This document shows, piece after piece, positions 36,252 through 44,182 of a stretch of DNA of 64,000 nucleotides. Below the pieces are notes generated by a model. The model was not told the origin of the DNA and did not search any database. It saw nothing but the letters and a program-made list of their open reading frames with translations. The first letter of the stretch is position 1. The number at the start of each line of letters is the position of its first letter. Made by a program: the position numbers and the translations under genes. This DNA is from Glutamicibacter arilaitensis Re117 (GTDB lineage Bacteria; Actinomycetota; Actinomycetes; Actinomycetales; Micrococcaceae), in assembly GCF_000197735.1 (NCBI RefSeq), contig NC_014550.1, positions 1,550,001-1,614,000 on the forward strand. Direction: 5' to 3'.

Positions 36252-37502
36252 ATGGACTTGCTACGTATTGCTACGGCCGGATCAGTTGATGACGGCAAAA
36301 GCACCCTGATCGGGCGGTTGCTTTTTGATTCGAAGGCGATCTTCAGCGACCAGTTGGATGCGGTGGAGAAGACTAGCACCGAGCGCGGTTCCGAATATAC
36401 GGACCTCGCCTTGCTCACCGACGGATTACGGGCCGAACGTGAACAGGGAATCACCATTGACGTGGCATACCGCTACTTTGCCACGCCTAAGCGGAAATTC
36501 ATTATCGCTGATACGCCCGGGCACATCCAATACACCCGGAATATGGTAACCGGTGCTTCCACATCCGATCTGTCCATCGTCCTGGTCGATGCGCGCAAGG
36601 GCATGGTGGAGCAGTCCAGGAGGCATGCCTTCCTGGTTTCGTTGCTCAAGGTGCCTCACCTGGTCGTCGCGGTGAACAAGATGGATTTAGTGGATTGGTC
36701 CGAAGAAGCGTTCGAGGAAATCCGCAACGAATTCGCTGACTACGCGTCACGTTTGAACATCGCCGATGTCCAAGTGATTCCAGTATCCGCGCTGACAGGT
36801 GACAATGTGGTCAGCCGCTCGGAGAACATGCCGTGGTACCAGGGATCATCGCTCATGCACCACCTGGAGAATGTGCAGATAGCCAGCGATTCGAACCTAG
36901 TTGATGTCCGATTCCCTGTGCAGTACGTCATCAGGCCTCATAGCAACGACTACCATGACTACCGCGGCTATGCGGGCCAGGTGGCAAGTGGCGTGTTGAA
37001 ACCCGGAGATGAGGTTGTCGTGCTTCCTAGCGGGCTGCCATCTACGATCAAAGAGATTTCCACGGCAGACGGACCTGTTGAGGCAGCCTATCCGCCGATG
37101 TCGGTGACCATCCGCTTGAATGACGATGTGGATGTCTCGCGAGGAGACATGATTGTGCGTCCCAACAATCAGCCAATGGTCGCCCAGAACTTCGAAGCCA
37201 TGGTCTGTTGGATGAGTGATCGTCCAATGCGCGTGGGACAGAAGCTGGCGATCAAGCAAACGACTAAGTCTGCACGGGCCCTGGTCAAGGGTCTGCGCTA
37301 TGGCTTGAACATCAACACCCTGCACCGGGATGAAGAGGCTGGCAGCTTGTCTTTGAACGAAATAGGGCGCATCACAATGCGGACTACGCAACCGTTGTTG
37401 GCTGATGCTTACCAGCGGAATCGGACTACCGGCGGGTTCATACTGATCGATGAGATGACCAATGACACGGTTGCTGCCGGCATGATTATCGAGGGCAGCT
37501 GA
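36252..37502 (+). CDS. cysN: Sulfate adenylyltransferase subunit 1 (GTPase)
   Basis: 416 aa from ATG 36252; the frame extends upstream into cysD, but this start is one base after the cysD stop and matches family N-termini. GTPase motifs are present: GSVDDGKSTLIGRLL (P-loop at residues 10-17), EREQGITIDVAYRYF, DTPGHIQYTRNM and NKMD. EF-Tu-like beta-barrel domains follow. GTP hydrolysis drives APS formation by CysD. No APS kinase is fused to its C-terminus; that activity is in the separate cysC at 33191. A hairpin closes the operon. Confidence 0.96.
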   Translation: MDLLRIATAGSVDDGKSTLIGRLLFDSKAIFSDQLDAVEKTSTERGSEYTDLALLTDGLRAEREQGITIDVAYRYFATPKRKFIIADTPGHIQYTRNMVTGASTSDLSIVLVDARKGMVEQSRRHAFLVSLLKVPHLVVAVNKMDLVDWSEEAFEEIRNEFADYASRLNIADVQVIPVSALTGDNVVSRSENMPWYQGSSLMHHLENVQIASDSNLVDVRFPVQYVIRPHSNDYHDYRGYAGQVASGVLKPGDEVVVLPSGLPSTIKEISTADGPVEAAYPPMSVTIRLNDDVDVSRGDMIVRPNNQPMVAQNFEAMVCWMSDRPMRVGQKLAIKQTTKSARALVKGLRYGLNINTLHRDEEAGSLSLNEIGRITMRTTQPLLADAYQRNRTTGGFILIDEMTNDTVAAGMIIEGS

Positions 37503-37508
37503 TTCTGT

Positions 37509-37537
37509 TGTCCTCGGTACCTTGTGTGCCGAGGACA
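37509..37537. terminator. Terminator of the cysQ-cysD-cysN operon
   Basis: TGTCCTCGG (37509-37517) pairs with CCGAGGACA (37529-37537) over an 11-base loop, seven bases after the cysN stop. The remaining 259 bases to the next gene hold no gene and probably contain its promoter. Confidence 0.65.
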
Positions 37538-37796
37538 CCAGCGGATCCTGCGCAGAAAAAGGGGAGATGCGTAGCGGGGTTTGGTGATTGATATGTCGGC
37601 TTCTTGCCTGAACTGCCATTGCGGGTTGGACGTCCGCGTCCGACAGCCGCTCGAGTCATGGGGGAACTCGTAGCCTTCTGAAATGCATTTTCAGGACCGA
37701 GCGCGATGCTCAGAGACAACGCACCGGGCTTGGTGTGATTGCCAAATCACGGCGGGCTGGTGAACAACTTGTATTGGGGAACAAGGGGGTAATGAG

Positions 37797-38249
37797 ATGA
37801 GTGGTTTGCTGTTTGTAGGGTCTAGTGGAGGCCATCTAGCGCAGATGCTTTCAATGGCTGCATGGTGGAAAGAGCGTGAAAGGTCTTGGGTTACCTTTGA
37901 TACGCCAGATGCAACGAGTGCGCTTGCCGGGGAACAAGTGGCCTGGGCGTATCACCCAACCACACGCAATCTCTGGAATACGGTGCGTAACCTGTGGCTG
38001 TCTTTCAAGGTTCTGCATCGCCAACAGCCTGAGGCAGTCATCAGCACCGGAGCTGGGGTAGCGCTGCCGTTCTTCCTCATGGCCAGATTGAGAGGCATTC
38101 CTACAATTTACGTCGAAGTTTATGACCGCATTGATTCGCGAACTCTGACTGGAAAACTTTGCCGTCCGCTGTCCTCGGCATTTTGCGTCCAATGGGAGGA
38201 ACAGCTTGAATGCTATCCGGGCGCGACGGTGATCGGACCATTGCTATGA
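37797..38249 (+). CDS. Alg14-like membrane subunit of a two-part glycosyltransferase (PssD/EpsE type)
   Basis: 150 aa from ATG 37797, after TTGGGGA and GGGGGTAATGAG. It opens with LLFVGSSGGHLAQML, the glycine-rich start of the Alg14/PssD family, and has STGAGVALPFFLMARLRGIPTIYVEVYDRID. These proteins tether and activate an Alg13-like catalytic partner to form one GT-B enzyme. The partner starts in the overlapping ATGA at 38246. In capsule and EPS loci this pair adds the second sugar of the repeat unit. Confidence 0.85.
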   Translation: MSGLLFVGSSGGHLAQMLSMAAWWKERERSWVTFDTPDATSALAGEQVAWAYHPTTRNLWNTVRNLWLSFKVLHRQQPEAVISTGAGVALPFFLMARLRGIPTIYVEVYDRIDSRTLTGKLCRPLSSAFCVQWEEQLECYPGATVIGPLL

Positions 38250-38827
38250 ACGAGAAAACAGCGGAATTCATGATCCTAGCGCTGGTAGGAACCGATCATC
38301 ACCCCTTTGACCGCATGGTGGAGCTCGTGGATGCGTTGCAACAGGCAGGGGAGCCGGGGCGTAATGGCAGGAAGTGTCTGATTCAGTTTGGAACATCGAG
38401 TCCACCTCGGTATGCACAAGGCATGGATTACCTGCCGAAAAGCGATGTGCAGAGGCAAATAGATCTCGCAGATCTAGTGATTTGCCATGGTGGACCATCA
38501 ACCATCGTGGAGATTCTGCGCAGTGGTAAGCGACCGTTGGTAATAGCTCGCGATCCACGCAAAGGGGAACACGTTGATGGTCATCAGCAACGGTTCGCCC
38601 GGCACATGGCAAATCAGGGACATATCGACTTGGCGGATAGTGCATACGACGTCGAGCAATTGCTGAGTCATGCAGCTTCCACCACGATCTCAGCTTCCAA
38701 CGCCAATGTATCGCTACCGTCGCCAGATGCTAGTGCTTTGCTCTTGGGTGCTCTGGTGGATGGCCTCATCGCCGAAGGTAAGTCTTATCGGATCTGGCAT
38801 TCACGGCGAAACGAAAGCAGAGCCTGA
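38246..38827 (+). CDS. Alg13-like catalytic subunit of a two-part glycosyltransferase (PssE/EpsF type)
   Basis: 193 aa from ATG 38246, overlapping the previous stop (ATGA). Glyco_tran_28_C-type features include LALVGTDHHPFDRMVELVDAL, DLADLVICHGGPSTIVEILRSGKRPLVIARDP and GEHVDGHQQRFARHM. It supplies the nucleotide-sugar-binding half of the split GT-B enzyme. It is the last gene of the exopolysaccharide locus before serA. The C-terminal tail (RIWHSRRNESRA) is basic. Confidence 0.85.
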   Translation: MNEKTAEFMILALVGTDHHPFDRMVELVDALQQAGEPGRNGRKCLIQFGTSSPPRYAQGMDYLPKSDVQRQIDLADLVICHGGPSTIVEILRSGKRPLVIARDPRKGEHVDGHQQRFARHMANQGHIDLADSAYDVEQLLSHAASTTISASNANVSLPSPDASALLLGALVDGLIAEGKSYRIWHSRRNESRA

Positions 38828-39184
38828 CTACCTGTGATGAACTGCCACGAGGTCAGTCCCATCCCTGTGCGAAAGCGGTCTAAGACAGAAGCTAATTATG
38901 CTGGCGTTCGGATGAAATGAAAGCTTGAGATAACTGGGATAAACGACGATGCAGCTACTCGAATGCAATTAGTGATCTGCACCACTGTGAACTAACGTGT
39001 GGTCGTCAAGTAGTCATCATATCGAATAAGTGAAAGTTTTCACAAAGTCGGATTTTCCCTGCGTAACATGCGTGAATTCAAGGGAAAATGGGGGATGCAT
39101 AGCGCTACTCTGGAAATGTAGGCAGCGAAAAACAGCTGCTTTCATGCCACCATCAGCCCAAGAAATCGCAAAGGTGCCACACCC
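38828..39184 (+). promoter_or_regulatory. Upstream region of serA with GTGAAA/TTTCAC palindrome
   Basis: A 357-base gap without a gene. The imperfect palindrome GTGAAAGTTTTCAC at 39030-39043 could be an operator. It lies about 140 bases before the serA start. Its role is not known. Confidence 0.35.
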
Positions 39185-40780
39185 GTGTCTGACAACAAGC
39201 CAATCGTACTTCTGGCCGAACAACTATCCCCAGCAACTGTTGCTGCACTCGGCCCCGACTTTGAAATTCGTCAGACCGACGGAGCCGACCGCTCCCAGCT
39301 GCTCGAAGCCATTGCCGACGTAGATGCAATCCTCGTCCGCTCTGCAACCCAGGTAGATGCAGAAGCAATTGCCGCAGCCAAGAACCTCAAGGTCATCGCC
39401 CGTGCCGGCGTAGGCCTGGACAACGTAGACATCAAGGCAGCCACCCAAGCTGGCGTCATGGTAGTCAACGCTCCAACCTCCAACATCATTTCCGCGGCTG
39501 AATTGACCGTGGGCCACATCGTGTCCCTGGCACGCCGCATCCCCGCAGCCAACGCATCGCTGAAGAACGGCGAATGGAAGCGCAGCTCCTTCACCGGCGT
39601 TGAACTCTTCGAGAAGAAGGCCGGCATCATTGGGCTCGGCCGCATCGGCGCCCTCGTGGCCGCACGCCTGCAGGGCTTCGGCATGGAAATCGTTGCCTAC
39701 GACCCATACGTCACTCCAGCTCGTGCCGCGCAGCTCGGTGTCACCCTGCTGACCTTGGATGAATTGCTGGCCGAAGCTGACTTCATCACCATCCACATGC
39801 CAAAGACCCCGGAAACCTTGGGCATGCTGGGCAAGGACGCATTCACCAAGATGAAGAAGTCCGCATACGTGGTCAACGTGGCCCGCGGTGGCCTGGTGGA
39901 TCAGGATGCGCTTTACGAAGCATTGAAGGATGAAGAGATTGCAGGCGCTGGCATTGACGTGTTCGTCAAGGAGCCAAGCACCGATCTTCCATTCTTTGAA
40001 TTCGAGAACGTCACCGTCACCCCGCACCTTGGCGCATCCACCGATGAAGCACAGGAAAAGGCCGGCGTCTCGGTAGCCAAGTCGGTTCGCCTGGCACTGG
40101 CTGGCGAATTGGTCCCGGATGCTGTGAACGTTGCTGGCGGTGTCATCGATGAGAACGTGCGCCCTGGTATCCCGCTGATTGAGAAGCTGGGCCGTATCTT
40201 CAACGCATTGACTTCCGGCTCCCTGACCAGCATTGACGTTGAAGTTGCCGGCGAGATCGCTTCACTGGATGTCAAGGCTCTGGAGCTTTCGGCACTCAAG
40301 GGCGTTTTCATGGACGTAGTCTCTGATCAAGTCTCATACGTGAATGCACCGGTCTTGGCTGAGCAGCGTGGTGTTGCTACCCGACTGATCACCACCCCTG
40401 ATTCGCCTGAGTACCGTAACCAGCTGACCATCAAGGGTTCGACCAATGAGGGCACCCAGCTCGCTGTGGCAGGTACCTTGACTGGGCCTAAGCAGATTGA
40501 GAAGCTCGTGGGCATCAACGGCCACGAGATCGAAATTCCTATTTCGGATCACATGATCGTGGTCCGCTACGCGGATCGTCCAGGCGTCGTTGGCTCGCTG
40601 GGCAATGTGCTGGGAGAGCAGGGCGTCAACATTGCAGGTATGCAGGTATCGCGCGATGAGAAGAAGGCTGAAGCACTGGCTGTCATCAACATCGATTCTG
40701 CGCTGCCACAAGGCGTGCTAGACGTTGTAGGTGCAGCGATTGGTGCGAGCGTTGCGCGCGAGATCAACCTGGCCGACTAA
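39185..40780 (+). CDS. serA: D-3-phosphoglycerate dehydrogenase
   Basis: 531 aa from GTG 39185. The catalytic and nucleotide-binding domains show ARAGVGLDNVDIKAATQAGV, GIIGLGRIGALVAARLQGF, NVARGGLVDQDAL and TPHLGASTDEAQ. An intervening ASB domain (about residues 320-450) and a C-terminal ACT domain (HMIVVRYADRPGVVGSLGNVLGEQGVNIAGMQ) follow, the long form usual in actinobacteria. It oxidises 3-phosphoglycerate, the first step of serine synthesis. Codon use is strongly biased to GCC, GGC and AAG, unlike the AT-richer genes on its right, so it looks like core chromosome between two accessory segments. Confidence 0.97.
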   Translation: MSDNKPIVLLAEQLSPATVAALGPDFEIRQTDGADRSQLLEAIADVDAILVRSATQVDAEAIAAAKNLKVIARAGVGLDNVDIKAATQAGVMVVNAPTSNIISAAELTVGHIVSLARRIPAANASLKNGEWKRSSFTGVELFEKKAGIIGLGRIGALVAARLQGFGMEIVAYDPYVTPARAAQLGVTLLTLDELLAEADFITIHMPKTPETLGMLGKDAFTKMKKSAYVVNVARGGLVDQDALYEALKDEEIAGAGIDVFVKEPSTDLPFFEFENVTVTPHLGASTDEAQEKAGVSVAKSVRLALAGELVPDAVNVAGGVIDENVRPGIPLIEKLGRIFNALTSGSLTSIDVEVAGEIASLDVKALELSALKGVFMDVVSDQVSYVNAPVLAEQRGVATRLITTPDSPEYRNQLTIKGSTNEGTQLAVAGTLTGPKQIEKLVGINGHEIEIPISDHMIVVRYADRPGVVGSLGNVLGEQGVNIAGMQVSRDEKKAEALAVINIDSALPQGVLDVVGAAIGASVAREINLAD

Positions 40781-40810
40781 TATTTAGCAAACGTTCGTCA
40801 CGAGGCATAG

Positions 40811-40857
40811 GCGACCGATCTCGACTCAACTGATTCAGTGAGCTCGGGATCGGTCGC
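40811..40857. terminator. serA terminator
   Basis: GCGACCGATC (40811-40820) pairs with GATCGGTCGC (40848-40857), with further partial pairing inside the loop, and TTTG follows. It lies 30 bases after the serA stop. Confidence 0.7.
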
Positions 40858-40858
40858 T

Positions 40859-41806
40859 TTGTGGCACCTCAAGAAAGGTCACAAAGCTACAGGAGCGTTC
40901 GTAACGAGAACCATTTGGCTCCGATGTTCGCGGGTTTGTTACGCCATGACGATTCTATCGTTACGAAGCATGCCATGCGCTAAAGCCGGTCGTTACCAGT
41001 TACATGACGGTTCTTACTCTTTCCATTGGGAAAGCACCAATTGCTGGCCATTCGATTTTCGCCTCATCACGGGGTTGACTTTGGACTGGTGGCCCGGCTT
41101 CAATCCCGGCCACCACGCTTGTTTCATGAAGCTGAGTGTTTCTCTCGTTGTGCGATGCATCAATGGAACGTCCTACCGTATCGCTGCAAAGGAGCTAGAC
41201 CAACAAGCTTATTTCCTAGCGATCACGGTATTCGCTTTCACGGGTGAGCTTGCCAGGCTGATCAGTGGTTGTCCGGCGGTCAGCATCCTGGGATTGCCAT
41301 TCAACCCACGTGCAGGCAATGGATTCCATTCTCGGAATGGAGACAAACCAAGGAAGCCTCGATCCCGATGATCGGAGACTTGCAGGCAGGCAGTGGACAT
41401 GGACGGTGTTAGGGCTCCGAGGATTATATTCGGTCCGGTGTGTTGCGGCGGTTGGCACAAACGGGGAGAACCAATTTTCGCGTAGAGCGCGGAAGTCAAC
41501 GCGTGCAAGAGACTAGTCAGCACAGACAAACCGGTGTAGGAGACCATTTCTTTACCGGTGAGTAGGATTCGGACAGCGTGGGAAGCATGAGTAGAATGGT
41601 TCACAGAAATGGTGAACCGTGATTTTGGTGATATGGAATTTAGAGACTCCTATTATCCCAAGTCGGGGTCATCTTTTCGTTTTGTTGCCTGTTAATGACG
41701 TGCCCGTCATGAAGCTGCCGGGCTAGCTCTGGCATAATTATCCAATAATGCATAGTCAACCAAGTTCAAGCATTGAATTTTCTACCTCGTCGAACGCGCT
41801 AAGGAA
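40859..41806. other. About 950 bases without a recognisable gene
   Basis: Frames of up to 177 codons exist on the plus strand and 131 on the minus strand, but they overlap each other, lack good ribosome sites and show no domain. A GGTTCAC/GTGAACC hairpin lies at 41599-41619. The last 200 bases are AT-rich and likely hold the promoter of the heparinase-like gene. It may be degraded coding sequence at the edge of the serA block. Confidence 0.4.
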
Positions 41807-43528
41807 ATGATGACAGCTTTCAATACTGACGGACAACTTTTCCACACGTACTCAACAGTTTCCACGAATGATTTGAGCGACCAAGAGTTTCTTGGGCAGT
41901 TGCTCACAGGTTCCCTGAAGTTATTACCTCATCGGTCAGTGAACCTTGGACAAACTATCGTGTGGGACTCAGACCCACTCAATGATGACAATTGGAGATT
42001 TCAGTTCCATTGCCTCGTATGGTTGGATCGCTTACGTTCCGTTTCGATTACTGAACAATCAGATCGGGGGCTAGAACTTTATGAGAAGTTGCTCAGATCT
42101 TGGATTGTGTCTAACCCTACAAGTAGTCCAAAGGATGAATATGCTTGGTTCGACATGGCTGTTGGCATGCGAGCAATTGTTCTTTTGATGGCGGCGAAGC
42201 ATTTTGATAACCCCGATTGGATAGTCGAGTCGATCCAGACACACGCCACTCATTTAGCAGACCCTGCCAATTACGAAGGACGTGGCAACCATAGTCTTCA
42301 TCAGGACATGGGACTGATTGCTCTCGCTCAGTACTTAGATCGTTCTGACTGGATCGAACTCGCTAAATCCAGGATATTGAAGATGTTAGACGAAGCCATT
42401 GACGAACAAGGTGTGTCTCGCGAGGGGTCAATCGACTATCAATTCCGTAATTATCGATGGTACGAAGAAGCATTCACAAGAATGAAAGCTGCTAAAGCAG
42501 ATCCTCCGCGAGAAAAATATGAGCTTCTGTCAAAAATGACTGAATTCATGGCGCATGCCACGAGCCCGAGTGGTTATTACGCAATGTTGGGCGATACTGT
42601 CTACCACAAGGCACCGCGAATACAAGACACGCCATCTGATTGGACGCGCGACGTTTCCTTAGCGCCTGCGGATAAGTCTAGGATTTACGATTCAGGCTAT
42701 GTCTTCGCTCGTGCTAGTTGGAGTCATGTTGATAAGCGGAGTAATTCATATCTAACACAGCGGTTTGGGCCAGGTAGGTCCTCGGCCGTGCATGGCCACG
42801 AAGATGCCGGCTCGATAACTTTGGATGCTTTTGGTGAACGCCTGCTTTGTGATTCGGGCTTATTTGCCTACGAAGCAGGTGAGGAAAGGCTATACTTCCG
42901 AGGTCGAGAGTCTCATAACGTTATCGACGTGGAAGGACGTAAATACTATCCAAGTGCCGATTCCCCGTTGGTCCATAGCCACCAGACTAATGATGTAATG
43001 CAGACCACGATCAGAATCCAAGGTCTTCAAGGTGTCGTTTGGTACAGAACTATGGCTTATTTTCCGAATGACGATTTTATTTTGATAGATGATCGAATCA
43101 CCAATACCTTGCCTGGCGAAATTAAACAGCAATGGAACTTGCCGAAAGATTCAGTAATTCGATCCTCGAAGAAAGACGGCTATGAAAGCGTTAGAACGAC
43201 TTCAGGATCGGAAATTCGAATTTATTGTCTGAATTCTGAAGTGAGTACCGAGTTCGTTAAAGGAAATCGAGATCCTATAAGTGGGTGGATTTCTGATGAG
43301 TATAGAGTTAAAGCTCCATCTCCGAAACTCTCTTATATCCAAGAAGGGAAGTCGGTCAGATTTACCAATTTAATTGAGTGGTCAAACACGAAGTCTCCCT
43401 TCTGGTCGAATAAGCTTTATACAAAGCGATCCAGTAAGTCGTTCGTAATCTCTCTCATGAAAACAAATGAGTTAATTGAAATTGACATGGAGAGCGAGAA
43501 TATTTCAATTAAGCGGACAAAGAAGTGA
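41807..43528 (+). CDS. Heparinase II/III family protein (polysaccharide lyase)
   Basis: 573 aa; ATG 41807 or ATG 41810, after AAGGA. A helical alpha/alpha-toroid N-terminal half contains GRGNHSLHQDMGLIALAQY and REGSIDYQFRNYRWYEEAF. A beta-sandwich C-terminal half begins at DSGYVFARASW and contains VHGHEDAGSITLDAFGERLLCDSGLF, the family signature with conserved His and Asp. Such enzymes cleave uronic-acid polysaccharides, often sulfated ones, by beta-elimination. No signal peptide is visible, so it may act inside the cell or be exported another way. It stands alone between serA and an IS graveyard, and its codon use is AT-rich, suggesting transfer. Confidence 0.82.
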   Translation: MMTAFNTDGQLFHTYSTVSTNDLSDQEFLGQLLTGSLKLLPHRSVNLGQTIVWDSDPLNDDNWRFQFHCLVWLDRLRSVSITEQSDRGLELYEKLLRSWIVSNPTSSPKDEYAWFDMAVGMRAIVLLMAAKHFDNPDWIVESIQTHATHLADPANYEGRGNHSLHQDMGLIALAQYLDRSDWIELAKSRILKMLDEAIDEQGVSREGSIDYQFRNYRWYEEAFTRMKAAKADPPREKYELLSKMTEFMAHATSPSGYYAMLGDTVYHKAPRIQDTPSDWTRDVSLAPADKSRIYDSGYVFARASWSHVDKRSNSYLTQRFGPGRSSAVHGHEDAGSITLDAFGERLLCDSGLFAYEAGEERLYFRGRESHNVIDVEGRKYYPSADSPLVHSHQTNDVMQTTIRIQGLQGVVWYRTMAYFPNDDFILIDDRITNTLPGEIKQQWNLPKDSVIRSSKKDGYESVRTTSGSEIRIYCLNSEVSTEFVKGNRDPISGWISDEYRVKAPSPKLSYIQEGKSVRFTNLIEWSNTKSPFWSNKLYTKRSSKSFVISLMKTNELIEIDMESENISIKRTKK

Positions 43529-43662
43529 ACGTTTTTCGTGTTCATTTGGCCTATGTTACTTGACGCCTGAAATCAGCAGAAGTGCAAATTGTCGGGTCTT
43601 GCAGAGCCGCGGATAATTCGGTTTGATTTCCACGCTTGCTTGTACAGCATCTCTATTTTAGA

Positions 43663-43694
43663 GCCATTCGTAGCTTGTCAGACCTGCGAATGGC
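43663..43694. terminator. Terminator after the heparinase-like gene
   Basis: GCCATTCG (43663-43670) pairs with CGAATGGC (43687-43694) over a 16-base loop, about 135 bases beyond the stop codon. Confidence 0.45.
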
Positions 43695-43702
43695 GCTAAA
43701 TT

Positions 43703-44024
43703 CACTCTTCGATTTTTAGTATGGTGTCCCCGAAAAAGAATTTGGCTCGCAGTCCCTTCTGCGAATAAGGATGTCGGCTAAAAAAATTCAACCGCAAAGA
43801 ACAACGAGCCGTGACCAAGGATACCGGCCGAATCGATGCTGCGTCGATTCTGTTGAACCTCATCGACTACCGTGTCATCACCGTCACCCAAGATTCTGCC
43901 GGACGGCAACTACTTGTTGAGCCCGTTGAAACCGAAGCCGCCGGCCCTTCGTGCCGGGTACTGACTACCCGGATCCACGCCAGACCGGTGCACCGAGTCA
44001 AAGACCTTCCAGCCGGCGGTCCCT
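43703..44024 (+). mobile_element. ISL3 type-B remnant, left end only
   Basis: The sequence follows the left end of copy B1 (CTCTTCGATTTTTAG, then the TGGCTCGCAGTCCCTTCTGCG segment) and the first codons of its transposase. It stops at about 44024, where an IS110 end begins. The terminal bases are mutated (CA instead of GG), so this end is probably dead. Confidence 0.85.
43811..44024 (+). pseudogene. Truncated ISL3 transposase (type B)
   Basis: From GTG 43811 the protein matches the first 70 residues of the copy B1 transposase (KDTGRIDAASILLNLIDYRV; ARPVHRVKDLPAGG). One zinc-binding cysteine pair is already changed (GPSCRVLTTRIHARP), and the frame then runs into the IS110 remnant and stops. 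Only the N-terminal zinc-finger region is left. Confidence 0.88.
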
Positions 44025-44156
44025 GACCCTTCTATATTTGTCAAGCCGGTAACACCTCCGGAATAGCGGCATTGAGGATCCGGTAGATCTTCCTCGCGAG
44101 GTAGCGTTTGATGCATCGGCGGATCTCCCGAAGGCTCTTGTGTATAGCAGACGCAT
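44025..44156 (-). pseudogene. IS110 transposase remnant, C-terminal end and right IS end
   Basis: On the minus strand HKSLREIRRCIKRYLARKIYRIL and a C-terminal EVLPA match the last residues of the IS110 transposase at 10800-10929 (SDREIRRCVKRYLARRIFKI). The CGGCTTGACAAATATAGAAG segment after the stop matches the right end of the complete IS110, confirming where that element ends. The upstream boundary near 44156 is approximate. Confidence 0.75.
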
Positions 44157-44182
44157 TTGGTAGCGTATGTGCGCGTATCGGG
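44157..44182 (+). mobile_element. Outermost left tip of an IS21-family remnant
   Basis: TTTGGTAGCGTATGTGCGCG and the following TATCGGG are separated by the IS481 insertion from the rest of the IS21 left end (45866 onward), where GATCGGGTAGCGC repeats the same theme. Repeated terminal motifs are typical of IS21 ends. The outer boundary is uncertain. Confidence 0.45.

Noticed and set aside
33191..37502. Ordinary cysteine-assimilation operon
   Set aside because: No cysH, sulfite reductase or cysK is nearby, while cysQ and sulfotransferases are; sulfation explains the set better, although shared use cannot be excluded.
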